Positions 24,038 to 34,296 of a stretch of 64,000 bases of DNA are shown here, one piece after another. The stretch spans positions 1 to 64,000 of the forward strand of contig KV425601.1 in the NCBI GenBank assembly GCA_001632425.1, given 5' to 3'. The notes under the pieces are model-generated. The model searched no databases, had not been told where the DNA came from, and saw only the letters and a list, made by a program, of their open reading frames with translations. Position numbers and translations under genes: made by a program. This DNA is from Neolentinus lepideus HHB14362 ss-1 (lineage: Eukaryota; Basidiomycota; Agaricomycetes; Gloeophyllales; Gloeophyllaceae). Each line of letters begins with the position of its first letter. Positions within the stretch are counted from its first letter, which is position 1.

Positions 24038-24341
24038 GGGACTGTTTGTTATCGACAAGAGTAAGAGATTGGCGAGATAATGCCTAGAATCGGTCTCAGG
24101 ATGATAGCGCTCGAGTCACGAGGCTATGTAGCTAACGTCTATTGCAATAATATATTAAAATAGTAGGAAGTAACATGATTTAGGTACACAATGTAAGGCG
24201 TGGAGTGTGTCATCGAACTAAGGAAATGGGACATCGGAGGGTCGCAAGCAGTCTTGAAGCAGGATACCATAAAATAAATCAGCATGACCATAAAAGTGAA
24301 GCACTGCAGGAAACACGGGATTTAACATAGCATAGACCAGA

Positions 24342-25196
24342 TCAAACGAGCCCAGAAAGTGCAGAGAGCGAATTGGGCCCGTAGAAGGAAAACATATCCG
24401 ACGGATCGTGTCCCGCGAAGAGGTCGAAAGTATGTGATCCGACGTTGACATCTAAGATGTTGTCGGCGAAGAAATCAGAGGGATCAGATGTGACAGTCAC
24501 AGGAGCTGGCATAGAAAATCCGGAATTGAGAGTACCGTGATCTTTCGTATGCGCGCAGACCGGGCAGAAAGCAGGAAAAGCAGCATGCCTAGGCTCGGTA
24601 GAACACGTGCTATGGGGCCCCATCGAGTCGACAGTGCCACGGTTGAACCATGCGAGTGCATCGAGTGATAAGCTGGAGACAGTGGACAGGGACTGTCGGC
24701 TCCCGTCCTTTCTATACGATTTCTTCTGGTGTGACGTCTTCTGATATCGCTGCCGGTAATGACCGTGAATGATGGTCCTGTGTGTGGACAGCTGCCGGCG
24801 GTCATCAAACTCGACATCGCAGTCGGCACAGGCATAAGGACCGTTACTGATGGAAGAGAAGAAGTGTTAAAAATGATTTCGAGGTGTTTGCGGTATTGAA
24901 GGACGTACTGCCAGCTTTTAATATGGTTCTCGAGGTTTCTCTTTTGCAGCTGTTTGTGTTCGCAACCGGGATACGGACAAGTGAAGTAACTAAAGAAGAT
25001 ATCAGAATTTACTACGTTACAGAGGAAGGCTCTGTCAGGCTCACGGTTTCTGGTCGTTAGGAAGGTGTCGTAGATAATGCCTCTTTACATCGCTGATGCG
25101 AACACTAGAATACGTGCAGATGTCGCAGAGGTATAGCTTTTTGCGTGCCTTTCGACGGCGCCCCGCGACCTGGGAAGGAGAACGTGCTTTGGGCAT
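24342..25196 (-). CDS. C2H2 zinc-finger protein
   Basis: Exons 25196-25045, 24989-24909 and 24846-24342 splice to 738 nt (245 residues). The first ATG in frame is at 25196 (MPKARSPSQVAG), just before a basic cluster GRRRKARKK. Three finger-like units follow: CDICTYSSVRISDVKRHYLRH, CPYPGCEHKQLQKRNLENHIKSWH and CADCDVEFDDRRQLSTHRTIIH. Then come a basic stretch with HYRQRYQKTSHQKKSYRK and a Ser/Asp-rich C-terminus. It is a likely nuclear DNA-binding protein; the target is unknown. The intron borders fall inside the first and second fingers. Confidence 0.75.
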
Positions 25197-26534
25197 GTCT
25201 TTTCGGTGGAGGGTGGGGAAGAATCCGCAGGATGATCGAATGCGTGTCTCCTCCCCGTCAATATCAGTTCCATTTAAGCAGTTTGAGGCGAGCGCTTTGT
25301 CTGGCAAAGCACCGCGCCCAACGAGTGGCTTGACGGAAAGGTGCTGAGGACGCCATGGCTAGGAAAGGGGAAAGGCGTACCCTTCGACCTCACTTGGTCC
25401 AGGACAAAGTGTGGAAGTGGCACGGGAGCTTGAAGCTATGGAGAGTTCACGCGAAGGGCGGGAGACGCGGAGGACTTGTAGCATGGCAAGATGAGTACGG
25501 ATTTTGGCTAAGCATAAGACAGTAGTACGAATTCTCAAGAAACGGTAGGGTTGTACAGGGCTTTACACTCTGGAAATGTCGCCAGTTGAAGAGACAGGAA
25601 AGGACGGAGCTGCTGTGGCGTTGAGCAGACATCCAGCAAGTTGGACCATAGAGTTTAGCTATAAAATGGGACTCCAGGAATTTGGAATTTCAATCAGCTG
25701 GTGTGGCACGAGCAAGCTTGAAGAAACAAATGAGACGGCGAGAAACGAGACATTACTTCCTGCAGAACGCATAAAGGCTGTATGAGATTCAGCACACAAT
25801 AATACGAAGATCATAGTAAGAAATCCAGTAGCGAGTGGGGAATTTCACGTCCGTCCCGAGTCAGATTTAGGACTAAGGTGACATTATTCCCAGGCGTCTC
25901 GCCACTTTTATTCATTCTCCTCGACCGCTGTATCCTGTTTCAATTTCGCAGCTGTACTCATCGAGACCGAGATGGTTATGCGAACGCCTGTACAGAATCA
26001 ATGCATTTATTATCAGGCACGCTTGGCCAGCTGACTGTCGAGAGTTGTGGAAAGATGGGCGAGCAAGGTGACAGACATATGTGCGAGCCTGGATAGCTGC
26101 AAGGGCAAGATGGGGGTCATCATGGATGTGAATATCGAGACTCGTGTTTTGGGACCTTGATGGGCGACGCACTTACTTCTTAGCGCACGTCTCAAAAGTA
26201 ATACTCGGCAGTCTCAGCATCTTCGTGGTCTACGTCTACTTACAATCTGCGCAGGCTTTGGAAAGGTCACTAGTCTTCTCGAGAAAAGGCTCCCGTCGTT
26301 TAGGAATCTTGAGACGTAGGAATTCGTTAGGAAGATAACTGTAGTCTCAGCAGAATCTTTTGACAGCCGCTCCTTGCCCAGCGCCGGTAATTGGTGGAAC
26401 TCATGGTACCCGTATGCCACCCTAGGTCTCGCTCAAGGGATCGACTGCCACTCGGGATGCTACAGAAGCCACTTGTATTAATCCACCAACTGAGTCCAAG
26501 CTAGATCACTCACCTCTCCGAGTTCCTTCCGACC
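25197..26534. other. intergenic region, no gene recognised
   Basis: Upstream flank of the C2H2 gene and about 1 kb of sequence without a supportable reading frame on either strand. Confidence 0.45.
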
Positions 26535-26996
26535 ATGTAGTCCACGGTTGTGATCACAGCCCTTGCCATCGTCAGTACTGCAATTACTGCGAGTTGCATC
26601 CACGTCCAGGACGACAAGCTTGAGGTCGTTATTGATTAACTACTGCGGCGGCAATGCAACCTCGTTCTGTGCCACCTGGGAGTCTTGCTAAGTTTAACTC
26701 TCCACTACCCTGTAAAGCACGAAGGCTGAGATTCGACAATCAATACGGCCAGAGCTACAAACTTTCGAACACTTCGCTTGTCCTTTCCGCTATGAACTGT
26801 TCGTGCGGGCAACATCCGTGCAGAACAAGGACACAGGTAAGTGCCAGATGGCATTTTTCTATGTTGACAGTCGCGGCAGGCTTCTCCTTCAGCACGAATA
26901 ATGGCTGCACCAAGAATGCCTTCTTCGTCGAGATCGCGGAGCGGACAGGAGCGATCCTCTCGGGCCCCTGGGCCTCGGAGCAGGAGATTGTCTGAG
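26535..26996 (+). pseudogene. likely decayed small secreted cysteine-rich protein gene
   Basis: The ATG at 26535 is followed at once by TAG. Without that stop the frame would continue into a clear signal-peptide-like run, STVVITALAIVSTAITASC. About 30 codons on, the frame hits TAA, while a frame shifted by one base reads LINYCGGNATSFCATWESC. Further on, NCSCGQHPC, a consensus donor at about 26836 (GTAAGT) and an acceptor at about 26880 lead into a second coding-like segment ending at about 26995. Together this looks like an inactivated gene. An unrecognised start or intron could still rescue part of it. Confidence 0.35.
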
Positions 26997-29120
26997 CGCA
27001 TGCGTTGTTGTATATACACAACAAAACTACTGCAATCTTGTGCATAGTGCTTGAGAGAGCGTAATGAGATGCCATCGTATGAGACCCACGTCTTTCATAC
27101 CGCCGGGTAACTCTTCTTAAGCCAAGGGACATAAACATGAGCAAAGGGGTGATGTGAATGGATGCTTTATCAAGCCAAATAGTTAGCATATGAAGCATTA
27201 CATCAACGATAGTCGGTCTAAAAAACAGAGCCGCTCCCATATCGCAAAAGCGTGTCGCATAAAGGAAAGGGTACGTGCCGAGATCTACGTTCACGGATGC
27301 GGAGATTTGGCAGTACAAGACAGAGGATATACCTGAGGGTGCGGGCGGAGGCTAGACCATCATGCCACAAGGTGCAGACCAGTTTCAGACAATGGATCCA
27401 CTCTGCCTCGCGGACGGGCTGCTGGAGCTTGATATTCCTCAGATTTCAAACTTTCCGAGCAGAAAGTATTGCCGAGAGCGACTGGTATAGGAGAAGAATC
27501 GCAGAGGAATGCACATCAGCGACGACGTCAGCACAACACCATAGCCAGTCGGAAGTTACGACCTCGCCAATGACAATGCGACCAGATGGTACCATCAGCA
27601 ACTGCCATCAAAGAAGAACAGCGATGAAGCCCTGGGTCAGAAAGGAGAAGAAGAGACGGATTAAATTGCTTGAGGTCAGCCCTGTCAACACAATGGGTGC
27701 GCCATTCGGGTGTTAAGAAGTGGATGTACCAGGTACATGGCGACATCAATCAGCGGCCGAACGTTGCATCCGCGAAAGCATGTCATTTACGGGGAAAGAT
27801 GTGTGGACACTGCCTTCTCGCCCGCGAAGGTGATGCGCCTGTCCAAGATTCGGACGCGTCCTGATAATTTAGTGAAGACAGACGAAGTCAGAGCCGAGAG
27901 GAGAGATTCTATGGATAGTTAAGATCTGTGACGAGAAGAATTAACACATACGCGAAGTATGCGTGACATCTCCTAACATCAATTCTGCGGGTGTATGAGG
28001 CAACAATGACGCCTCCCTGCATTGTTTAGTTATCAAGCTTGCGGTCTACAATTCAAGAGATATAGCCCAGCCACATCTGCTGGATAGCGGGTTGTTCGCG
28101 ACCCTAACGCCGAATGTTCTTCCGCCCAGTAAATCCTTCATCGAAGACAAACCAGACACAAAGGAGGAATAACGGATCAGGGCCAAATACGAAATTGCAA
28201 AAGAGACAAATCTACTTACCGTCGGCACAGAAAGGAAGAGATAAGATGGTCGCTGACGAAGGAGGCCGATATTCACGGGGAGCGGGAGTAGACAATAGCT
28301 GCGCCACTGGAAGTATTGGCAGTAGCACAACACTACTTAGCTCCTTGAAAGAAGCACTGTAAAGTGTGCGTCCATTCGAACCTAGATGGAACTGCGGGAG
28401 AATTTGAAGACTTGCTTCCGCGTGCACTTCGCTTCCAAGCTCGTGGATTCATTGCAGCAATCATAACCGCGGTTGGAGGCCTTCATGCTCTAAGGAAGCC
28501 CTGACTCAGGCAAGCAATGGATAAAATCGATGCCGCAGGACACCGCAAGAAGACATCAGGGTGGCTGAGAATTGTCATTGTTGAAAATTTTGCAGATATT
28601 AACAGTGTCGGATGGCACCATTTTGTTGTTCCGGATGAAGTATCTGTACAAGCTGCGTTGTTAGGTAGTGACGGGCCACGAAAACACATTAGCATCTCCC
28701 TTTCTTCCAATTGTGGCAGGAGCACATCGGCAATCTAATATTGAACGTAACGCGATATAAATCTTCATCAACTGCTCAGTAGTCGAGCCGGCTTAGGCGA
28801 GAATTAGTAGAGTGCAGATGCTTCGGTGCCTGTGGAAGGATATACGCACGCCATTGTTCCACGTTTGAGGTCGGTTGAGCCACAGGAAGCTCTGCAACGT
28901 GGCCGCCACTGGAAGTCGCCACACACAAGTTTATCGATTTCGGAGAATTCTGCCATCGATGATCAAATGACACAGACTAGACCGAGTGGGTTTGATGGGA
29001 GACCGCCGGTGGCCGGTCCAAGGACGGAATTTTGCCAAATGTGGCAGGACCGCCGTGCCACATCTTGCCACACGGCCACACGGCCGAGAAGCAGCCACAG
29101 GAAGCCACACCTCAAAAAGG
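26997..29120. other. gene-poor region, no gene recognised
   Basis: About 2.1 kb with only short scattered frames. The right end, from about 28870, carries many GCCACA motifs and belongs to the promoter of the next gene. Confidence 0.45.
28872..29110. promoter_or_regulatory. GCCACA-rich promoter segment
   Basis: GCCACA or its near variants recur many times, including two similar AGCCACAGGAAGC copies (about 28877 and 29094) and a dense run at 29040-29110. It lies just upstream of the TATA box of the zinc-finger gene at 29296. Repeated transcription-factor sites are the simplest reading. Confidence 0.35.
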
Positions 29121-29127
29121 TATATAA
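29121..29127 (+). promoter_or_regulatory. TATA box of the zinc-finger gene
   Basis: TATATAA lies 175 bp upstream of the ATG at 29296, leaving room for a 5' leader of about 140 nt. Confidence 0.45.
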
Positions 29128-29295
29128 ACATGTGGGGCATGATTCTGGCGCTTTCTCCCCCCACGACACGCTCCCAGTGTGGCTTTCCTCCTTTTTCCTC
29201 TCCGACGACGTACGTGTCTTCCAGCGTCGCGGCCCTCGCGTCCGTTGACTTTCGGCTAACCATTGTTCTCTAAGCGCCGCAAACGCTACTTGAGC

Positions 29296-31500
29296 ATGGG
29301 ACGACCTAACGACCGCGACAGACCCGACGATGACCGGCGCAATGAACGCGACAGGGATCGCGACAAAACTTACGAACGCGACCGGGACCACGAACGCGGC
29401 AGGCGGGCGGCGGGACCTCCTCCCAACGAAGGTTACACCTGGCACCATGCGGTGCAGGGAGGATGGCAGCTCTCCTTTGGGCACCACGCGCCTGGCCACC
29501 CCCCAGGCCGTCTGGAGTGCCCTGCACTCCTCTACGACCCAACCGTGTTCGACGTCGTCCTTGTGCCGCACCCGCTTGTGCCGCAGGTTACCGGCATGGT
29601 GAACGAGTACATGAGAACACGACCACCCCTATCTCATTCAGATACGAGGTACTACGGCGAAGATCAATCGCAGAAGAAATCCACTCCCACTGCTCCTTTA
29701 CAGTGCCAGTCCCATCGTGGAAATCAACTCACCGACGCGACACTGGAGCGTATGGACCCAAGACAATCTACATCGTTCGCTCAACGACCTTCGATTCCTT
29801 CGGCGCCGCCTTCTGCTCAGCGAAGAATTCCGCCGCCTACTCCATCCTACTACCACGAAGACATCGAGAATATTAGGCCCGCATCTCAGCTACACCAGCA
29901 GCCTCTGCCACCTCAACGCCAGCCACAGCCACAGCCACAATACCCCATACCTCGTCCACAGCAGCCTCCTCCTCATCTACAGCCACATCCACAGCCACAG
30001 CCACATTCCGCCATGCAGGCTGCTCCCAACAGACAGTACTACCGCCCTTCTGCGTGGCCCAATGGACGCTCCTTCCTCCCTCAGGACTCTATTCCGCCTC
30101 TTCCCACTCCTCGACTAAAGTCTGTTTCCGATCGTCGCATGTCTGCCTCTTCCTCTCGAGCTCCTAGCCCTATGGTCCTCGACGACGACGACGACGAACC
30201 GAGTGAAGAAGAGGAAGACGTTCACATGAGCGCCGAGGACGCGAGGCCTAAGTCGCCATACTATGACACGGAGGGAGAGAGCGAGGTGGACGAGGACGTG
30301 GACGAGCTGGATGACGACAATGACGATGGGAACGGGCCTGGTAGACCTCCGGTACGTCGCGGTGTTCCTGCTAGGAGGGGAAGGAAGAGACGGGCCCCTG
30401 CTCCTCGCTCGGTGGCCCCTGGTCCATTTGCCCTCCATTCTGAACCTCAGCACACGTCCTCCCTAAACCTTGCGCCTTCAGCTCCTCAAGCGACTGACAA
30501 TGACGACATCAACGCAATTATGTTTGGCGAGCGTCCCCGCAGGGCAGGATCTACGTCCGGCTCAGGCTCAGGCGCAGGCTCTGTCCGGTCTGCTAGTCCG
30601 TCCGACGATGCTGACGTCGCTATGTCTGATCCTCCCTTGAATCTCCCTCCCCGGGCACGTCGCCAGACTAGGAAGCGTGCCCGGAGGGCGACCAGGAGAG
30701 CTGACGCCTCTGAGCCTGCGCTCAAGCGCGCTCGCGGCTCCTCTCCCGTGGAAGGTACCAGCAATACCGACGTATTTGAAAGTATGCCCTCTAACCTCAG
30801 TCCAGATCAAGCCGCCTGCCTCTGGCCTCTGCCCAGGAACGATAAGACCCCGCTCCCCGACATGCGCCGTCGTCTGCCCTCGGGCTCCTACAAACTCTGC
30901 AACTGCATCCTCAACCTCCGCCGGCAGAACGAGTCTAAGAAGCACATTGTCGCGCACATCCTGGAGCTCAAGGGTCAGGGCCTGACGGGCGAGCACATCA
31001 AGTGCCCGTGGCCCGAGTGCACGCAGTACGCGAAGCTTGAGAACCTGGCGCGCCACATCAGCCACGTCCATCTCAGGTTGAACTTCCTTTGCCGGTTCTG
31101 CGGGAAGAGTCTTGCCAGGAAGGACGCGCTGAAGAGGCACTGCGCGAGTCAGCATCCGAACATGATCCATGGGGACTTCCCGCTTGGCGAGGATCAGGAC
31201 GAGGATGAGCCAGAAGAGGCTGCGCCGATGGAAGGCTGTGTACAGGAGCAATCTGCAGCAGAGCACGTCCAGCAGGCAGAGATCACACAGCAGGCTCAGC
31301 AAGACGGGGTCATATATATTCAGGCCCAGCAGGAGGAGGTTGTACAGGAGCAGGCTCAGCAGGAGCAGCAGGAGCAGCAGGAGGGACCAGAGGGGCAAGC
31401 CCAGCAGGAGGAAGTCGCACAGGTGCTGACCCAGCAGGGGTACGACCACGACCAAAGCAACGACGGCAGCGTCCAACATGGCACAGATGCGGCGGCTTGA
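29296..31500 (+). CDS. C2H2 zinc-finger protein with Arg/Asp-rich head and Gln-rich tail
   Basis: A 734-residue frame from the ATG at 29296; the frame upstream opens with TTG. The head is charged repeats (DRDRPDDDRRNERDRDRD). A short globular segment follows with GYTWHHAVQGGWQLSFG. The middle is Pro/Gln-rich, then acidic, then basic (nuclear signals such as RRGRKRRAPAPR and RKRARRATRR). The finger region is CPWPECTQYAKLENLARHISHVH then CRFCGKSLARKDALKRHCASQH, preceded by a CNCILNLRRQ stretch. The tail is Gln/Glu-rich repeats (QAQQEEVVQEQAQQEQQEQQ). The same CxWxxC...LARHI..VH...CxxCG.LAR layout occurs in the genes at 34297, 59009 and 63600. It looks like a transcriptional regulator. Introns in the Pro/Gln-rich region cannot be excluded. 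Confidence 0.75.
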   Translation: MGRPNDRDRPDDDRRNERDRDRDKTYERDRDHERGRRAAGPPPNEGYTWHHAVQGGWQLSFGHHAPGHPPGRLECPALLYDPTVFDVVLVPHPLVPQVTGMVNEYMRTRPPLSHSDTRYYGEDQSQKKSTPTAPLQCQSHRGNQLTDATLERMDPRQSTSFAQRPSIPSAPPSAQRRIPPPTPSYYHEDIENIRPASQLHQQPLPPQRQPQPQPQYPIPRPQQPPPHLQPHPQPQPHSAMQAAPNRQYYRPSAWPNGRSFLPQDSIPPLPTPRLKSVSDRRMSASSSRAPSPMVLDDDDDEPSEEEEDVHMSAEDARPKSPYYDTEGESEVDEDVDELDDDNDDGNGPGRPPVRRGVPARRGRKRRAPAPRSVAPGPFALHSEPQHTSSLNLAPSAPQATDNDDINAIMFGERPRRAGSTSGSGSGAGSVRSASPSDDADVAMSDPPLNLPPRARRQTRKRARRATRRADASEPALKRARGSSPVEGTSNTDVFESMPSNLSPDQAACLWPLPRNDKTPLPDMRRRLPSGSYKLCNCILNLRRQNESKKHIVAHILELKGQGLTGEHIKCPWPECTQYAKLENLARHISHVHLRLNFLCRFCGKSLARKDALKRHCASQHPNMIHGDFPLGEDQDEDEPEEAAPMEGCVQEQSAAEHVQQAEITQQAQQDGVIYIQAQQEEVVQEQAQQEQQEQQEGPEGQAQQEEVAQVLTQQGYDHDQSNDGSVQHGTDAAA

Positions 31501-31842
31501 GCCAGTAACGTTTATAGAATCAGAACCTATGCAACACCACTCCTTTTACCTATATGCATGACCTTTTTGTATGTTCGAGTATGCATGTTCATTTGCAAGT
31601 CACTATGCATGTATTCCTACACGCTCCTTACCCAAATGTATGAAAGTATTCCGTACTATGAATAACTTGAGTACAACAACAGTCGAGTGAATGGTACAAA
31701 CCAACGCTCCTAAGTGTATAGTCCCGACGTACTTGTTTACACAGTCCAAGTGGCCCAGACACCGGAAACACACCAAGTATAGATATCCACAACGGAATAA
31801 TATACCACGCCCACTACTCCCTAACATACAAGACCTCGAACA
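31501..31842. other. intergenic region between convergent genes
   Basis: It contains only the 3' flanks of the two converging genes. Confidence 0.5.
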
Positions 31843-33526
31843 TCAGAACAACCCTACGAGGTCCGCAAACGGATCCTTCCCCTGAGGTTGCGTCGAACTC
31901 GAACTCGTCCCACCATTCCCATTGCTCGCCGTGGGCTGCTGAACTTGTGGTCGAGGAGAGCCTGTAGACTGCCCAATCCCAACACCCATGCCCATACCCA
32001 TACCCAATCCATTCCCGGCGAAATAATTCGGCGAGCTGACCCTCTGCATCCCTTGCGTCTGTGGCTGGACCTGCGGCGTCCCGGGTAGCATGATCGAGCC
32101 GAATTGGTTCGGGGCAGCAAAGCCTCCTTGCGGTTGTTGCTGCGTGTTCATCGTGGAGAACATGTTTGACATGGGATCCGCGACAGGCTGAGCCGGTTGG
32201 GCAGACGCTGACGATGAAGGACCGAAGAGCTCGGCTAGCTCGTCGACCGGGTTCGAAGCCCCAGATGCTGGCAGCCCATTCGACGATGATGGCTCATCGA
32301 AATCGATGAGAGATGTGCCGGGGTTGGTGCCAGAAGGACCAACTAACTCGGACGGGATGGCGCTCAGGCTATAGTCGCCCTTCTTGTACGCCTCGTACCG
32401 GTTGATCACAGTGTTGATCTGGTCGTTTATTTGGAGATACGTGTCTAGATAACAACTGTGAGGAGGATGATAGACAACCAAGAATACAAGCTCACCTAGA
32501 GACTCCGGGTCATCGGTCTCCGCGTCCGATATCCACTTCTGTATTCTCGGCCGCGCGCTCACGAGGATCTGTGCAACTTGCTGAAATGCAAATGAAAACC
32601 AAATTCGAAATAGCCAAAGAATCAGCACGTACATCATACGCGTCCCCCGACGCAAACTTCTCGCCCCGCTCCTTGTCCACATTATCCAACATCTCGTTCA
32701 TCAGGATGACTTTCTGCTCGAGCTTGTTCAGTTCGTTCAGGGCCTGCGAGCGGTAGTCGGGTTTAGCATCGGGATTTGCGCCCGCCAGCGCCTTCATCAG
32801 CTCTTGTGCCGCCGCTAGATCACGCGGGGTCCCGCGTCGGATGAGCTCCTGCAGCTTCGCCGACTGTGCCTCCCGATCCTCCGCTTCTAGTTCTTCCGCG
32901 GATCTAATGTTCTGTAATTCAGTCAGCGACCACTCGCTAGGCGAAGAATGAGTCGACACACAGATGCAGATGCTAGGTTCTGGGTGGCCCGGGGTAGCTC
33001 GCGGAAGCGATAACCCTTGAATGTTAGGAGCCGGTGCATATCTCGAATGTTCCCCAGATCCTCCCTCCATCGCGACGTCGCACAGATGCCCTCCTTCCAG
33101 TTATGAATCAAATCGAGAATGCGCTGCATTACTGGGCCAGGGAAAGGGGGTGGTCGTTCCGGGAATCGCCTGACTAGCTCATTCAAAAACTCCTTTGTGC
33201 CGATCTGGAGGTGGAAGGGGTAGCCACAGGACTGCACGAGCGTTTCAAGGAGGGCCAGAGCGAGCATGCCAACATGGGGGTTCCGGTGGTTCGCAAGGCG
33301 GGCGATAAGCATGGCGGCTTCTCGGGGACTTGGGTGAGGGTCACGCAAGCGAAAACAGAGAGAGAAAACGAGCTCGCACATACGTATTCGCCTTCTTTTT
33401 ATTGATATAGTCTGCTACTTCTAAGTGAAGCGCATAGTTCGGTTCTGGCAGAGAGGGGTTACATGCAGTCGTGACGAGTGTTTCGATGGGCGTAACATTC
33501 AGCCATGATGTTGGACTGCTGAGCAT
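31843..33526 (-). CDS. VHS-GAT domain adaptor (GGA/TOM1-like)
   Basis: A multi-exon gene starting at the ATG at 33526. Residues up to about 150 form a VHS domain (IETLVTTACNPSLPEPNYAL, REAAMLIARLANHRNPHVGMLALALLETLVQSCGYPFH, FLNELVRRFP). A GAT-type three-helix region follows (AQELMKALAGANPD, LNKLEQKVILMNEMLDNV, INDQINTVINRYEAYKKGDYS). Then comes a clathrin-box-like LIDFDE and a Gln/Pro/Gly-rich tail ending KDPFADLVGLF. VHS-GAT proteins bind cargo signals and ubiquitin or Arf at the trans-Golgi and endosomes. No gamma-adaptin ear is visible, so a TOM1/Lsb5-like role is as likely as a classical GGA. Confidence 0.85.
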
Positions 33527-34296
33527 CGGGACAAGCGAAGCGGAGAAAGGAGTGAAGACGGCGCAACAGCGTTCAAGTCAGACGTGCCTTAAACCTTTCG
33601 CTGCTTGTGCCACGAGAGCCAAATACGCCACGCTTACGGTCTAGGAGGTACGTCCGAAACTAGGTATTTATGGCAGACGACCCTAAGTAATATCGTGAGT
33701 TTTACGATATTACCATTCATTGTCACACATTCTTACCCTTTTTGCAAGCGACGAGCACTGTGGTAGAATCTGGCAGAGGGGGAATGACAGAGGATTCACG
33801 ACGAGTCGACGACACGATCCAATTGGAGGGCAGCGCAGAGGTGATGAGGGAAGGAAAGCAAGAAATCTGAGTAACAATCCTTGCCCTAATATACCACAAA
33901 TGTGAAGTGCTGTGACAAGTCAGAAACTTGACATAGGCACGCGTCATTACCGAAAGAGAGAAGCGGGCTGCCCAATTTGGCAATTGTGTTTCGTTTTGGT
34001 GTTCTTGTCCTGTTACTGACTACCAGTACTAGCGTATAGTAGTGTCCATGTATCTCATTACCAAACACCATCATCGGTCTTGAGGCTATTTAGCAAGTTC
34101 TCCCGAACTGAAGTGGCGCGCCTCAGGTCTCTTATACTCACTGGCAAATACTACATCATTCGAAGATAGACACCTGCACAGCAGTCAGAGAGACGTGATA
34201 TACAAGCTCGGCGCGATATACGAGCTCGGCGCTGGTGGAGATCCAGCTGCGCGAATGAATCGGCACAAAAAAATAACCAGGTGGTCCGGAAGCGCT
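33527..34296. other. intergenic region, no gene recognised
   Basis: Promoter of the VHS-GAT gene on the left-facing side and the 3' flank of the next minus-strand gene. No supportable frame. Confidence 0.5.

Noticed and set aside
30568..31479. 303-residue Leu-rich open frame on the minus strand
   Set aside because: Antisense of the Gln/Glu-rich tail and fingers of the gene at 29296; the leucines are only complements of CAG/GAG codons.
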